A stretch of 7,004 nucleotides of DNA from an archaeon (GCA_021822995.1 JAKAPN010000056.1:1-7004); one strand, 5' to 3'. Shown: positions 1-5,950, counted from the stretch's first letter. Numbers and translations are program-made. Notes: generated by a model not told the origin, from the sequence alone.

Positions 1-1
1 G

Positions 2-592
2 GAGAGGTTCTGCATGGAGTCGGCCGACTTCGGCGCGGTGGTGGTGCAGGCATGCTGGGCGAGCGACGTCAAGAGGCTGCTGAAGAAGACGCCCGTCTCC
101 GTCGGCGTCGGGTTCCCCATGGGTGGATCCACCACGGAGTCTAAGGTGACGGACGTGGCGGAGGCGGTCCGGTGCGGCGCCGATTCGTTCGAGTTCATGC
201 CCAACATGGGCTTCCTGAAGTCACGCCTCGACGCGAAGTTCGAGGACGAGATAGAGAGGGTGGTGAAGGCCGCCGACGGGAGGCCGGTCAGGGCGATACT
301 CGAGTTCGCCGTGCTGACGAGCGAGGAGAAGGTCAGGGCGGCCAGGCTGAGCGAGCGGGCGGGGGTGGACACGGTCAAGAACTCCAGCGGCTGGGGGAGG
401 GGAGGGCCGGCTACGGTGGAGGACATAGCGCTGCTGCGCCGGACCGTAAGCCCGAAGGTCCACGTCAAGGCATCGGGGGGGATAAGGAACTTGGAGACCT
501 CCCTCACCCTGGTGGAGGCGGGGGCCGACTACCTGGGCACCCGCGCGGGCTTGGCGATAATAGAGGAGCTCAAGGTGCGGCTGGGCAAGTGA
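2..592 (+). CDS. deoC: Deoxyribose-phosphate aldolase-like protein (DeoC/DERA), 5' end outside window
   Basis: DeoC cleaves 2-deoxyribose-5-phosphate to glyceraldehyde-3-phosphate and acetaldehyde in the cytoplasm through a lysine Schiff base. The reading frame is open from base 2. Residues before the first ATG (position 14) continue the usual first helix and strand, so the ATG is internal and the true start lies upstream; 196 residues are visible against about 220 in the family. Numbering from that ATG, the Schiff-base lysine is K122 in VKNSSGW (bases 377-379) and the proton-relay lysine is K152 in HVKASGGIR (467-469). Two deviations stand out: the usual catalytic-site Asp of the EIDMVINIG-type strand is Glu (E60), and the phosphate-binding GTSSG is GTRAG (residues 176-180). 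Its stop overlaps the start of the sugar kinase, so the two are translationally coupled. The family call is firm; the exact substrate is open. Confidence 0.88.
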   Translation, partial: ERFCMESADFGAVVVQACWASDVKRLLKKTPVSVGVGFPMGGSTTESKVTDVAEAVRCGADSFEFMPNMGFLKSRLDAKFEDEIERVVKAADGRPVRAILEFAVLTSEEKVRAARLSERAGVDTVKNSSGWGRGGPATVEDIALLRRTVSPKVHVKASGGIRNLETSLTLVEAGADYLGTRAGLAIIEELKVRLGK

Positions 593-1503
593 AGAACAAG
601 ATACTCGTCCTGGGAAGCTACAACGTCGGGCTCACGATGTCGGTGGATAAGCTCCCCGCCCTCGGGGAGACGGTGCTCGGGAGCGGGTACACCGAAGGGC
701 CGGGCGGGAAGGGGTCGAACCAGGCCATAGCCGCGAAGAGGCTCGGGGGGAGGGTGGAGTTCGTCGGGTGCATAGGGACGGATCCCTACGGCAAACTGGC
801 GGAGGAGCTGTGGAGCGCCGAAGGGGTGGAGCACGGCCGCGTGAAGAAGATAGGCGTGCACACCGGGCTGGCGTTCATACTGGTCGACGGCGGCGGGAAC
901 AACGTGATAGCGGTGGACCCCGGGGCCAACTCGCTGATCACTGAGGCGGACGTCGAGGGCTTGAGAGGTGTTATAGCCGAGGCGGGCGTCCTGCTGCTCC
1001 AGCTGGAGACCCCGCTTGGGACGGCCGTGAAGGCGGCTTCGCTGGCCAGGGAGAGCGGAACGAAGGTGATACTGAACCCGGCCCCGATGACCGACTTGTC
1101 GAAGGTGGACCTCTCGCTCTTCGACATGCTCACCCCGAACCTCACGGAGTTCCGGGCGATGATGGGGGAGGGGGACGACCTGCGGGCGCGGGCGGCGAGG
1201 GTCCTCGACAGGGGGGCGGGCGCCCTGGTCGTGACCATGGGGGAGGAGGGCGCCTTTGTCGCGACGAAGGAGGACAGCTGCGCCGTCCCCGCCCCCAAGG
1301 TTGGGGCGGTGGACCCGACGGGGGCAGGTGACGCGTTCAACGGAGCGCTCGCCGTGGCCCTGATGGAGGGGGAAGACCTGAGACAGGCGGTGGCCTTCGC
1401 CAACTACGCCGGGGCCCTGACAGTGACCAAGAGGGAGGTGGTGCCGGCCCTGCCCACGAGGGCGGAGCTGGAAGAGTTCCGGAGGAACGACGTGCTGGAA
1501 TGA
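589..1503 (+). CDS. rbsK: PfkB-family sugar kinase, ribokinase-like
   Basis: This is a 304-aa cytoplasmic kinase, the normal ribokinase length, predicted to phosphorylate a sugar hydroxyl with ATP. The start is GTG at 589, whose last two bases are the first two of the upstream deoC stop (GTGA overlap); it places KILVLGSYNVG at the N-terminus as in the family. Visible motifs are GGKGSNQA (39-46, first PfkB signature), E140 in QLETP, NPAP (163-166), TPNLTE (182-187, nucleotide side) and DPTGAGDAFNGA (242-253, second signature) with catalytic base D248. The residue matching the ribose-binding Asp of E. coli ribokinase (Asp16) is G14 (628-630), while the matching Asn (N12), Lys (K41) and Asn (N44) are kept, so the sugar may not be ribose. 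With deoC it forms a two-gene unit for kinase-then-aldolase breakdown or salvage of a pentose or deoxypentose. A longer upstream reading in the same frame is spurious. Confidence 0.88.
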   Translation: MKNKILVLGSYNVGLTMSVDKLPALGETVLGSGYTEGPGGKGSNQAIAAKRLGGRVEFVGCIGTDPYGKLAEELWSAEGVEHGRVKKIGVHTGLAFILVDGGGNNVIAVDPGANSLITEADVEGLRGVIAEAGVLLLQLETPLGTAVKAASLARESGTKVILNPAPMTDLSKVDLSLFDMLTPNLTEFRAMMGEGDDLRARAARVLDRGAGALVVTMGEEGAFVATKEDSCAVPAPKVGAVDPTGAGDAFNGALAVALMEGEDLRQAVAFANYAGALTVTKREVVPALPTRAELEEFRRNDVLE

Positions 1504-1508
1504 GGGCG

Positions 1509-1778
1509 TCAGTCGGCGCCGCGCCGCCCCCGTGACCGCTTCTTCAGGCCCATCAGCTCCAGCTTGTACCAGAAGAGGGTGAGTATGTCCTCAAGCCCTT
1601 CCGGCGTCTGACCCGTCCCCGCTTCAAAGCTGCAGACCCTGAACGACTTGCCCCCTTCCAGCGCCAGGATGGCGCATTCCCCGCCATCGACGTGCTCGGT
1701 CTTCGTCGGGTAGCTCTTCGCTATCGCCGTCTCCAGTTTGGCAGCCAGCCATCCGGGTGCCTGAATGATGATCAGCAC
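1509..1778 (-). CDS. Conserved-looking small protein of unknown function
   Basis: I do not recognise this family. The chosen start is GTG at 1778 because GGAGG (plus-strand cctcc, 1786-1790) lies 7 nt upstream; an in-frame GTG at 1796 would add six residues but lacks that spacing. The 89-aa product begins with a hydrophobic strand (VLIIIQAPGWLA), has a mixed middle with two cysteines (C35, C49), then an amphipathic segment (residues 60-78) and a strongly basic tail (KKRSRGRRGAD). There is no signal peptide or clear membrane helix. It is convergent with the sugar kinase, with only 5 bp between the stops. A weak TATA-like element (minus GGATTAATG, about 1814-1822) lies at suitable distance for a start site just before the ribosome-binding site. 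Good ribosome-binding site and GC-rich third positions support it being real. Confidence 0.6.
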   Translation of the reverse strand: MLIIIQAPGWLAAKLETAIAKSYPTKTEHVDGGECAILALEGGKSFRVCSFEAGTGQTPEGLEDILTLFWYKLELMGLKKRSRGRRGAD

Positions 1779-1861
1779 GGTCGGGCCTCCGCGCACCGTA
1801 CGGCGTCCATCGCATTAATCCTAGCGGACGACTCCCCTGGAGGACATTGTTCTGGTCACTG

Positions 1862-1954
1862 TGGGCCGGGGGAGATTTGAACTCCTGACCTCGTGATTAT
1901 CAGTCACGCGCTCTGGCCGTCTGTGCAACACTAACCATGCTGAGCTACCGGCCC
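1862..1954 (-). tRNA. trnI: tRNA-Ile(GAT) with an 18-nt insertion (intron) in the D-loop
   Basis: Read on the minus strand, the acceptor arm GGGCCGG (from 1954) pairs fully with CCGGCCC ending before discriminator A at 1862. The anticodon stem CGTGA/TCACG closes the loop CTGATAA, anticodon GAT. The T arm is AGGAG-TTCAAAT-CTCCC with one A-C mismatch at its base. The D arm only closes as GCTC/GAGC if 18 nt are removed between GGTT and AGAGC; the remaining 75 nt form a standard tRNA with D-loop AGCATGGTTA. CCA is not encoded, as is usual in many archaea. The anticodon-loop position 37/38 site is uninterrupted. Confidence 0.93.
1915..1932 (-). other. Predicted non-canonical tRNA intron in the D-loop of tRNA-Ile
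   Basis: The inserted 18 nt read AGTGTTGCACAGACGGCC on the minus strand. Because AG occurs at both ends, the boundaries can slide by up to 2 nt (down to 1913-1930) with the same mature tRNA. A bulge-helix-bulge-like fold can be drawn: 3-nt bulges UUA (5' side) and CAG (3' side), central helix GUGUU paired with AGCGC (with U-G pairs), and a short GC/GC inner helix. The fold is weak and was drawn by hand. Short introns outside the anticodon loop, removed by the splicing endonuclease, are known in several TACK archaea. Confidence 0.75.
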
Positions 1955-1978
1955 GACTTCCTGGCGCCTGCGCCGAGG

Positions 1979-1984
1979 ATATAA
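1979..1984 (-). promoter_or_regulatory. TATA box of tRNA-Ile
   Basis: The minus strand reads AAAATCTTATATCC here; the TTATAT core centres about 28 nt upstream of the first tRNA base at 1954, the expected archaeal spacing. It is AT-rich in an otherwise GC-rich stretch. A GGCGC/GCGCC inverted repeat (2-nt spacer) lies between it and the tRNA. Confidence 0.6.
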
Positions 1985-2038
1985 GATTTTAACCGAAGCG
2001 CGTGGCGGGACCTTCCCGGCGGCGCCCTGCGGTTAAGG

Positions 2039-2046
2039 CTTTTTAG
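2039..2046 (+). promoter_or_regulatory. TATA-like box of tRNA-Ala
   Basis: CTTTTTAG, an AT-rich run in GC-rich DNA, centres about 29 nt upstream of the first tRNA base at 2072. It is the only good TATA candidate at that distance. The two tRNA genes are divergent, and this 117-bp gap carries both promoters. Confidence 0.5.
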
Positions 2047-2071
2047 AGCCTCGCCCGAGCTGGTAAAGCGA

Positions 2072-2144
2072 GGGCCGGTAGTTCAGTGGTAGCAACGTCC
2101 GCCTTGCACGCGGAAGGTCTGGGGTTCGAATCCCCACCGGTCCA
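2072..2144 (+). tRNA. trnA: tRNA-Ala(TGC)
   Basis: The acceptor GGGCCGG pairs with CCGGTCC (one G-U), followed by discriminator A at 2144. The anticodon stem TCCGC/GCGGA closes the loop CTTGCAC, anticodon TGC. The T arm TGGGG-TTCGAAT-CCCCA is perfect. The length is 73 nt with no intron and no encoded CCA. The D arm is slightly irregular: GTTC faces GCAAC, so either C13 and C22 are mismatched or one C is bulged. All other arms are sound, so the gene is probably functional. Confidence 0.95.
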
Positions 2145-2487
2145 CATAATTATTCGTGCGGAACCCGACCTCGCCTTGAATTTCCCGCTGCTCAAAACAA
2201 AGATGGCGTCCCTCGACAATGCGGTCAGCGATTTGAATCTGGCCCGAACACGCCCAAGGAGCGTTTGAGAAGGTCCGTAGAGAACCTTCGGGCCTGCCAA
2301 CTCTTGCCTGGCGTATCTCCTCTTTCGCCAGCGGGGAGCCTTCCTCGATGTACTTGAGGTGGAGCATCACGGTCGAGCGAGCCAAACCGCTCTTCTCGAC
2401 GAGTTTTGCAGGGCCACAAGGGATTGGCCGGCTACCCTGACAAAGGAGCCGGCTTGTCCTTTCGCAGCATGCATCCATGGCACACAT
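2145..2487 (-). pseudogene. Frameshifted, 3'-truncated winged-helix transcriptional regulator
   Basis: One minus frame from ATG 2487 gives a helix-turn-helix: AKLVEKSGLARSTVMLHLK, then a linker with KEEIRQ, up to VGRP. At this point, where the family continues with K-V-L-Y (wing, GRPKVLY), the frame breaks. The continuation KVLYGPSQTLLG and a further 30 or so helix-like residues lie in a frame offset by one base. The break sits in a CCC run (plus-strand GGG, 2290-2292), consistent with a single inserted base. The second frame has no stop before tRNA-Ala and reads antisense through it, so the natural C-terminus and stop are missing. The ATG has no clear ribosome-binding site. It follows the YHS/membrane-protein pair on the same strand and may once have regulated it. 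A sequencing error could explain the frameshift but not the lost end. Confidence 0.65.
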
Positions 2488-2514
2488 GTACTAATCGGAC
2501 TACGTTAGCGAACC

Positions 2515-2557
2515 TGATCTGCTGAGGGACACCGTCTGGTTTTGGCGGCGCAGATCA
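2515..2557. repeat. Inverted repeat TGATCTGC / GCAGATCA
   Basis: Perfect 8-bp arms at 2515-2522 and 2550-2557 are separated by 27 nt. The repeat lies in the 81-bp gap between the end of the membrane-protein gene and the regulator remnant. It could fold into a 3' hairpin of the upstream transcript. There is no long T-run after it on the minus strand, so a terminator role is unproven. Confidence 0.4.
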
Positions 2558-2568
2558 ATTCCCCAATT

Positions 2569-3042
2569 TCACGGGCCCGCTTGCCTTGCTTGGGGACGCC
2601 ATGCGAGGGCAAGGACCCCGCCTGTGATGCCGAGGATGGCGCCGAGGAAGAAGCTCCCCATCCAGAGGAAGCTGATCATGGAGAAGATCAACACAAGCAG
2701 CCCCCAGGTGGAGACATTGCCCGGTCTGGTATAGATCATCGTTGCGCCGACCAAGATGACGGTCCCCGAAATCAGTCCTACCGCTGGGTGACCATAGAGC
2801 CATCCGCCGAACCCCTGCATCATGCCATAATATCCACCCATCATGCCATAGTACCGAGTCCCGATCGGGAAAGTCGTCATCATGGCACTGCCGGCAAGGA
2901 TCAGGAGCCCGGCTATGAGCGAAAGGACGAACGGGGCGGTCGGAAGGTCGTTTGCCGATCGGATGGACATCCCACCCGAATCGGCCGTGGAACTCCCGGC
3001 GGCATTTAAGGACGGGAAGTGACTTTCAATTCTGGAGGCCAT
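2569..3042 (-). CDS. Four-helix membrane protein with duplicated YYGMM motif
   Basis: This is a 157-aa protein with four predicted membrane helices (about 36-54, 84-104, 112-128, 130-148) after a polar N-terminal tail. The helix pattern and phrases such as FVLSLIAGLLIL and GAILGITGGVLALAWRP resemble a family of small archaeal membrane proteins of unknown function (DUF6114/DUF4064-like); this is from memory. Between helices 1 and 2 is a Tyr/Gly/Met-rich loop with YYGMM twice (residues 64-68 and 71-75). ATG at 3042 is preferred because GAGGAG (plus 3049-3054) lies 6 nt upstream; M25 is a weaker alternative. The ribosome-binding site directly follows the stop of the YHS gene, so the two are translated together. 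From its neighbours I infer a role in copper or other soft-metal handling at the membrane, perhaps through the methionines; no known enzyme motif is present. Confidence 0.82.
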   Translation of the reverse strand: MASRIESHFPSLNAAGSSTADSGGMSIRSANDLPTAPFVLSLIAGLLILAGSAMMTTFPIGTRYYGMMGGYYGMMQGFGGWLYGHPAVGLISGTVILVGATMIYTRPGNVSTWGLLVLIFSMISFLWMGSFFLGAILGITGGVLALAWRPQARQAGP

Positions 3043-3054
3043 ATCTGTCTCCTC

Positions 3055-3204
3055 TCAGCTCCCGTGGCCGTACTTGTGCGGATCCTTGTCGAAAGTGCTC
3101 TTGCAGTGGGCAGAGCAGAAGTAGAACGCCCTTCCTTCGTGCTCCGACTTGGACTGCGCCTTCTTTTCGTCCACCATCATTCCGCATACCGGGTCTTTCT
3201 GCAT
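3055..3204 (-). CDS. Stand-alone YHS-domain metal-binding protein (49 aa)
   Basis: The whole 49-aa product is one YHS domain: DPVCGMMVDEKKA at the N-terminus, an AFYFCSAHCKSTF core, then DKDPHKY. The cysteines are C7, C30 and C34, and the C-terminus adds histidines (H43, H47). YHS and TRASH modules are small zinc-ribbon-like folds that bind copper or other soft metals, and free versions serve as metallochaperones (CopT in Sulfolobales is a TRASH example). It closely resembles the N-terminal domain of the CopA encoded upstream. The start ATG at 3204 has GGTGAT 3 nt before it, a partial ribosome-binding site. The stop is followed by the ribosome-binding site of the membrane-protein gene (12 bp between the genes). 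Likely cytoplasmic, passing metal to or from the membrane partner or CopA. Confidence 0.88.
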   Translation of the reverse strand: MQKDPVCGMMVDEKKAQSKSEHEGRAFYFCSAHCKSTFDKDPHKYGHGS

Positions 3205-3454
3205 CGTATCACCGTCAGTAATATACGGAGCGTGGCTATTTCACGATGCCTCTTTACAGAAGCAAACTCCTGCTAGGATGAACCAACCCGGTGGAAAGAG
3301 GAAATTCAATCCCGTGTGGGGTCTTGCACGCCGGCGCTGAAGATTCGGTTGCTGGCATGGGACAAGGGCGTGCTGCGGCCAAAGAATGCTGACCGCGGCT
3401 CCCGCAGGCGCCTCGCCATTGGCTGCTTATCGGCCGTCGAAGGAACCGCTTCGC
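3205..3454. other. Intergenic region between the HMA gene and the YHS gene
   Basis: I see no convincing gene in these 250 bp. The part next to the YHS gene should hold its promoter. CGTAT (3205-3209) and ATACG (3223-3227) form an inverted repeat over the ribosome-binding region. TCCT-GCT-AGGA (3268-3278) is a small dyad. CTTTACA at 3252-3258 (minus TGTAAAG) repeats a heptamer found in the dyad before copA. No strong TATA box or T-run terminator is obvious. A short minus-strand reading with hydrophobic residues (about 3245-3330) lacks a start and is not called. Confidence 0.4.
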
Positions 3455-3712
3455 TCAGCGATGGACGATTATCTTGTCTCCGAACCCGGCGCCCTTGGAG
3501 ATTCTTCGTATTTCAGCTTCGAGGGCGTCCCTGTCCAGCAGGGCGCCGTCATAGGCCACGATTATCTTGTTCGTGATCGGAAGCTCCTTGACTTCCAGGA
3601 CTCCGAGGAGCTTTCTGAGATTCCGGCTGAATACTGGCGTGCAGGCTACGCACTCGATGGTCTGGATAGTAAAAGAAATCTCCTGCCGCCCTGCCTTCCG
3701 TGCGATTCCCAT
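3455..3712 (-). CDS. HMA-type CxxC protein, probable copper chaperone
   Basis: This 85-aa protein has the size and alternating strand/helix pattern of a heavy-metal-associated (HMA) domain. A first strand (EISFTIQTIE) leads into the metal loop CVAC (C21, C24), then helix 1, strand ELPITNKIIVAYD, helix 2 (RDALEAEIRRIS) and a last strand DKIIVHR. HMA chaperones (CopZ/Atx1 type) carry Cu+ to the export ATPase. The usual GMTCxxC is IECVACTP here, so the Met before the first Cys is absent. ATG at 3712 is supported by GGAGGT 8 nt upstream (plus 3721-3726). The gene starts 16 bp after the copA stop on the same strand, clearly one operon. Because CopA here lacks its own HMA domain, this protein may supply that function in trans. 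Fold certain to moderate; metal inferred. Confidence 0.82.
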   Translation of the reverse strand: MGIARKAGRQEISFTIQTIECVACTPVFSRNLRKLLGVLEVKELPITNKIIVAYDGALLDRDALEAEIRRISKGAGFGDKIIVHR

Positions 3713-3728
3713 CGATCGGGACCTCCAT

Positions 3729-5819
3729 TCAAAGCTTCGGCTTGAACCTTCTCAGCGTCAGGGAGTTCGTGGTCACGCTGACCGAAGAGAGAGCCATTGC
3801 CACCGCTGCGATTATCGGGTTGAGCAAGACACCAGTCACCACGTAAAGCAGCCCTGCCGCCACCGGGATTAGGGCAATGTTGTATCCAAACGCCCAACCG
3901 AGATTCTGCTTCACCTTCCCCATCGTCTTCCTGGAAAGCTGTATCCCTGCAACCACGTCCCGGACGTCGTCGCGCATCAATATCAGCCCCCCGGTCTCGA
4001 CTGCGATGTCCGACCCCGAGCCCATCGCTATTCCGATGTCTGCCTGCGCCAGCGCGGGCGCATCGTTTATCCCATCTCCCACCATGGCGACCACCTTGTG
4101 CTCCTGCTGGAGCCTCTTCACCACGTCCGCCTTGCCCGCCGGGAGGACCTCTGCGAAGTACTTCTCTATTCCTGCCCCCCGCGCGATCGCCGCGGCCGTC
4201 TCCGGATTGTCTCCTGTGAGCATGACCGGCTCCAGCTTCATCCGCTTCAATTGATTGATCGTGTCCATGACGTGATCCTTCATTGTATCCGCCGCCGCCA
4301 CGATACCCGCCGCCTTCCCGTCCACTGCGAGGACCATGACCGTCTTCCCCTCCCTCTTGAGGCCGCTCAGCTTTCGTCTGGCATCCTCGCCAAGGTCAAT
4401 CTTGTACGAGCCAAGAATCTTGGCGTTGCCGAAGACCAGGCTCTTTCCTGCGTAGGCGGCCCTGATCCCTTGGCCGGTGACCGACTCGAATGAGTCCGGG
4501 TCGGGAATCCCTTGCCGGCCGAGCTCGCTCCTCGCCCTTTCGAGTATGGCGGTGGCCAGGGGATGCTCGGACCGTTTCTCGACGATGGCTGCCATCTCGA
4601 CGATTTCCCTCTCCGTCCAGCCGGAGAGCCGGACCACGTCGGTCACCGAAGGCTTGCCCCTGGTCAGGGTTCCCGTCTTGTCGAACACGATTGTGTCTAT
4701 CTTCTGCATCCTTTCGAGGTATTCGCCACCCTTGATCAGTATCCCGTTCTCGGCGCCCTTGCCCGCGCCGGTAACCACGGCTGCAGGCGTGGCAAGACCG
4801 AGGGCGCAGGGGCATGCTATGATGAGGATGGATACGGCCGTGGTGAACCCGAAGCTGAAGGGCTGGCCAGCAAGGAGGGACCAGAACGCGTACGAGGCCA
4901 GGGCGATCGCTATGACAACGGGGACGAAGTAGGCGGCGACCCTGTTAGCGAGCCTCTCTATAGGTCCCTTGCTCGCCTGGGCCTCTTCGACTACCTTGAC
5001 TATTTTGGAGAGGGTCGTGTCAGAGCCCACGCGGGTTGCCCTAATCTTCAATGAGCCGGTACCGTTGATGGTCGCTCCAATGACGGAGCTGCCGCCTTCT
5101 TTCTCAACGGGTATGCTCTCGCCCGTAATCATCTTCTCGTCAACCGACGAGTGGCCTTCAACGACCGTTCCGTCTGTTGGTATCTTCTCTCCCGGCCTGA
5201 CCCACAGGATGTCATCAACAGCCACCTGTTGCAGTGGAATTTCTTCCTCCGAACCGTCTGCCCTGAGCCTTCTTGCGGTCGGGGGCTGGAGTGCCAGCAG
5301 CTTCCGTACCGAATCGCTCGCCTTGCCCCTGACATATTCCTCCAGCAGCTTGCCGACCAATATGAGGGCGATGATTACGGCAGACGTGTCGAAATACAGC
5401 CCTCCATACGGCAGGGCGCTCGGGACGAGCACGTAGATTACGCTGTAGACGTATGCCGCAGACGTTCCCACGGCTATGAGCACGTCCATGTTCGAGGTCC
5501 GCATCCTGATGGCGTCATAAGTCCCCCTGTAGAACCTCCATCCGGAAATGAACTGGACCGGGGTGGCCAGTGCCAGCAGCGCCCAGCCGACTGGACCCGG
5601 GCTCGGGAACGGTGGGACGTAGGACAGGATTATTATCGGGATTGAAAGAATGACTGCCAGAGCGATGCTCCGCTTGAGGACCCGAAGCTGGCGCTCCGGC
5701 TCCGTGAACGTCATGAGGCAGGTCTCACTGCAGAAGTAGTACGTGGTGCCCCTCACCGTGGCATGCAAAGCGCCCTCGGAGGCTTCGACGAACATCCCAC
5801 AGACCGGGTCTGAAGCCAT
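3729..5819 (-). CDS. copA: Cu+-exporting P1B-type ATPase with N-terminal YHS domain
   Basis: This 696-aa membrane ATPase is predicted to pump Cu+ (possibly Ag+) out of the cytoplasm. In order: a YHS domain (2-42; C7, C30, C34), helices 1-4 (about 50-67, 77-93, 111-132, 146-162), actuator domain with TGES (232-235), helices 5-6 with the metal-site CPC (336-338), phosphorylation site DKTGT (D380), SEHPLA (His419-Pro420 of the nucleotide domain), MLTGDN (533-538), GDGINDAPA (581-589), and helices 7-8 with YN (646-647) and MALSS (675-679). CPC, YN and MxxSS are the Cu+ (P1B-1) set, not the CPH or SPC types. It is short for the family because the usual one or two N-terminal HMA domains are replaced by YHS. 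The ATG at 5819 has GGGAG 5 nt upstream. The regulator gene lies 155 bp upstream and an HMA protein gene 16 bp downstream. No key residue is missing. Confidence 0.96.
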   Translation of the reverse strand: MASDPVCGMFVEASEGALHATVRGTTYYFCSETCLMTFTEPERQLRVLKRSIALAVILSIPIIILSYVPPFPSPGPVGWALLALATPVQFISGWRFYRGTYDAIRMRTSNMDVLIAVGTSAAYVYSVIYVLVPSALPYGGLYFDTSAVIIALILVGKLLEEYVRGKASDSVRKLLALQPPTARRLRADGSEEEIPLQQVAVDDILWVRPGEKIPTDGTVVEGHSSVDEKMITGESIPVEKEGGSSVIGATINGTGSLKIRATRVGSDTTLSKIVKVVEEAQASKGPIERLANRVAAYFVPVVIAIALASYAFWSLLAGQPFSFGFTTAVSILIIACPCALGLATPAAVVTGAGKGAENGILIKGGEYLERMQKIDTIVFDKTGTLTRGKPSVTDVVRLSGWTEREIVEMAAIVEKRSEHPLATAILERARSELGRQGIPDPDSFESVTGQGIRAAYAGKSLVFGNAKILGSYKIDLGEDARRKLSGLKREGKTVMVLAVDGKAAGIVAAADTMKDHVMDTINQLKRMKLEPVMLTGDNPETAAAIARGAGIEKYFAEVLPAGKADVVKRLQQEHKVVAMVGDGINDAPALAQADIGIAMGSGSDIAVETGGLILMRDDVRDVVAGIQLSRKTMGKVKQNLGWAFGYNIALIPVAAGLLYVVTGVLLNPIIAAVAMALSSVSVTTNSLTLRRFKPKL

Positions 5820-5907
5820 GCCTTCTCCCTAAACTCTGAACTCTCCCGTCGTACCTAATTGAGGTTCCCTGTTTACCTTTGCGAAGACGCGGCCCGGTTC
5901 AATTGGT

Positions 5908-5922
5908 GGATGTAAAGCATCC
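5908..5922. promoter_or_regulatory. Dyad operator candidate over the copA TATA-like site
   Basis: GGATG-TAAAG-CATCC is a perfect 5-bp inverted repeat with a 5-nt spacer, 89 bp upstream of the copA start. On the minus strand its centre reads GCTTTACATCC, which resembles an archaeal TATA box. A regulator bound here would compete with or assist TBP. The adjacent CopR-type gene is the natural candidate. Start-site and binding are inferred. Confidence 0.45.
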
Positions 5923-5950
5923 TTCGGCCCCCGGGCGAATGGCAAGAACG

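Noticed and set aside
172..588. Upstream extension of the sugar kinase frame
   Set aside because: It overlaps deoC entirely, is rich in Arg/Gly as an out-of-frame shadow, and the kinase fold begins right after the GTG at 589.
2043..2144. Continuation of the regulator frame antisense through tRNA-Ala
   Set aside because: The GGDSNPRPSACK-type peptide is a well-known artefact of translating tRNA genes.
2488..2498. gtactaatcgg resembles the 3' end of 23S rRNA
   Set aside because: Only about 11 bases match and the flanks do not, so it is most likely chance.
3298..3312. ggaaattcaatcccg, similar to ends of some CRISPR repeats
   Set aside because: It occurs once only, with no repeat-spacer pattern.
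3245..3340. Short hydrophobic minus-strand reading ending in CFCKEAS
   Set aside because: No start codon or ribosome-binding site and no further domain; insufficient to call a gene.
3729..5819. Alternative call of the ATPase as CopB or a Zn/Cd pump
   Set aside because: The CPC motif with YN and MxxSS in the last helices fits the Cu+ type; CopB would show CPH and Zn pumps other last-helix residues.
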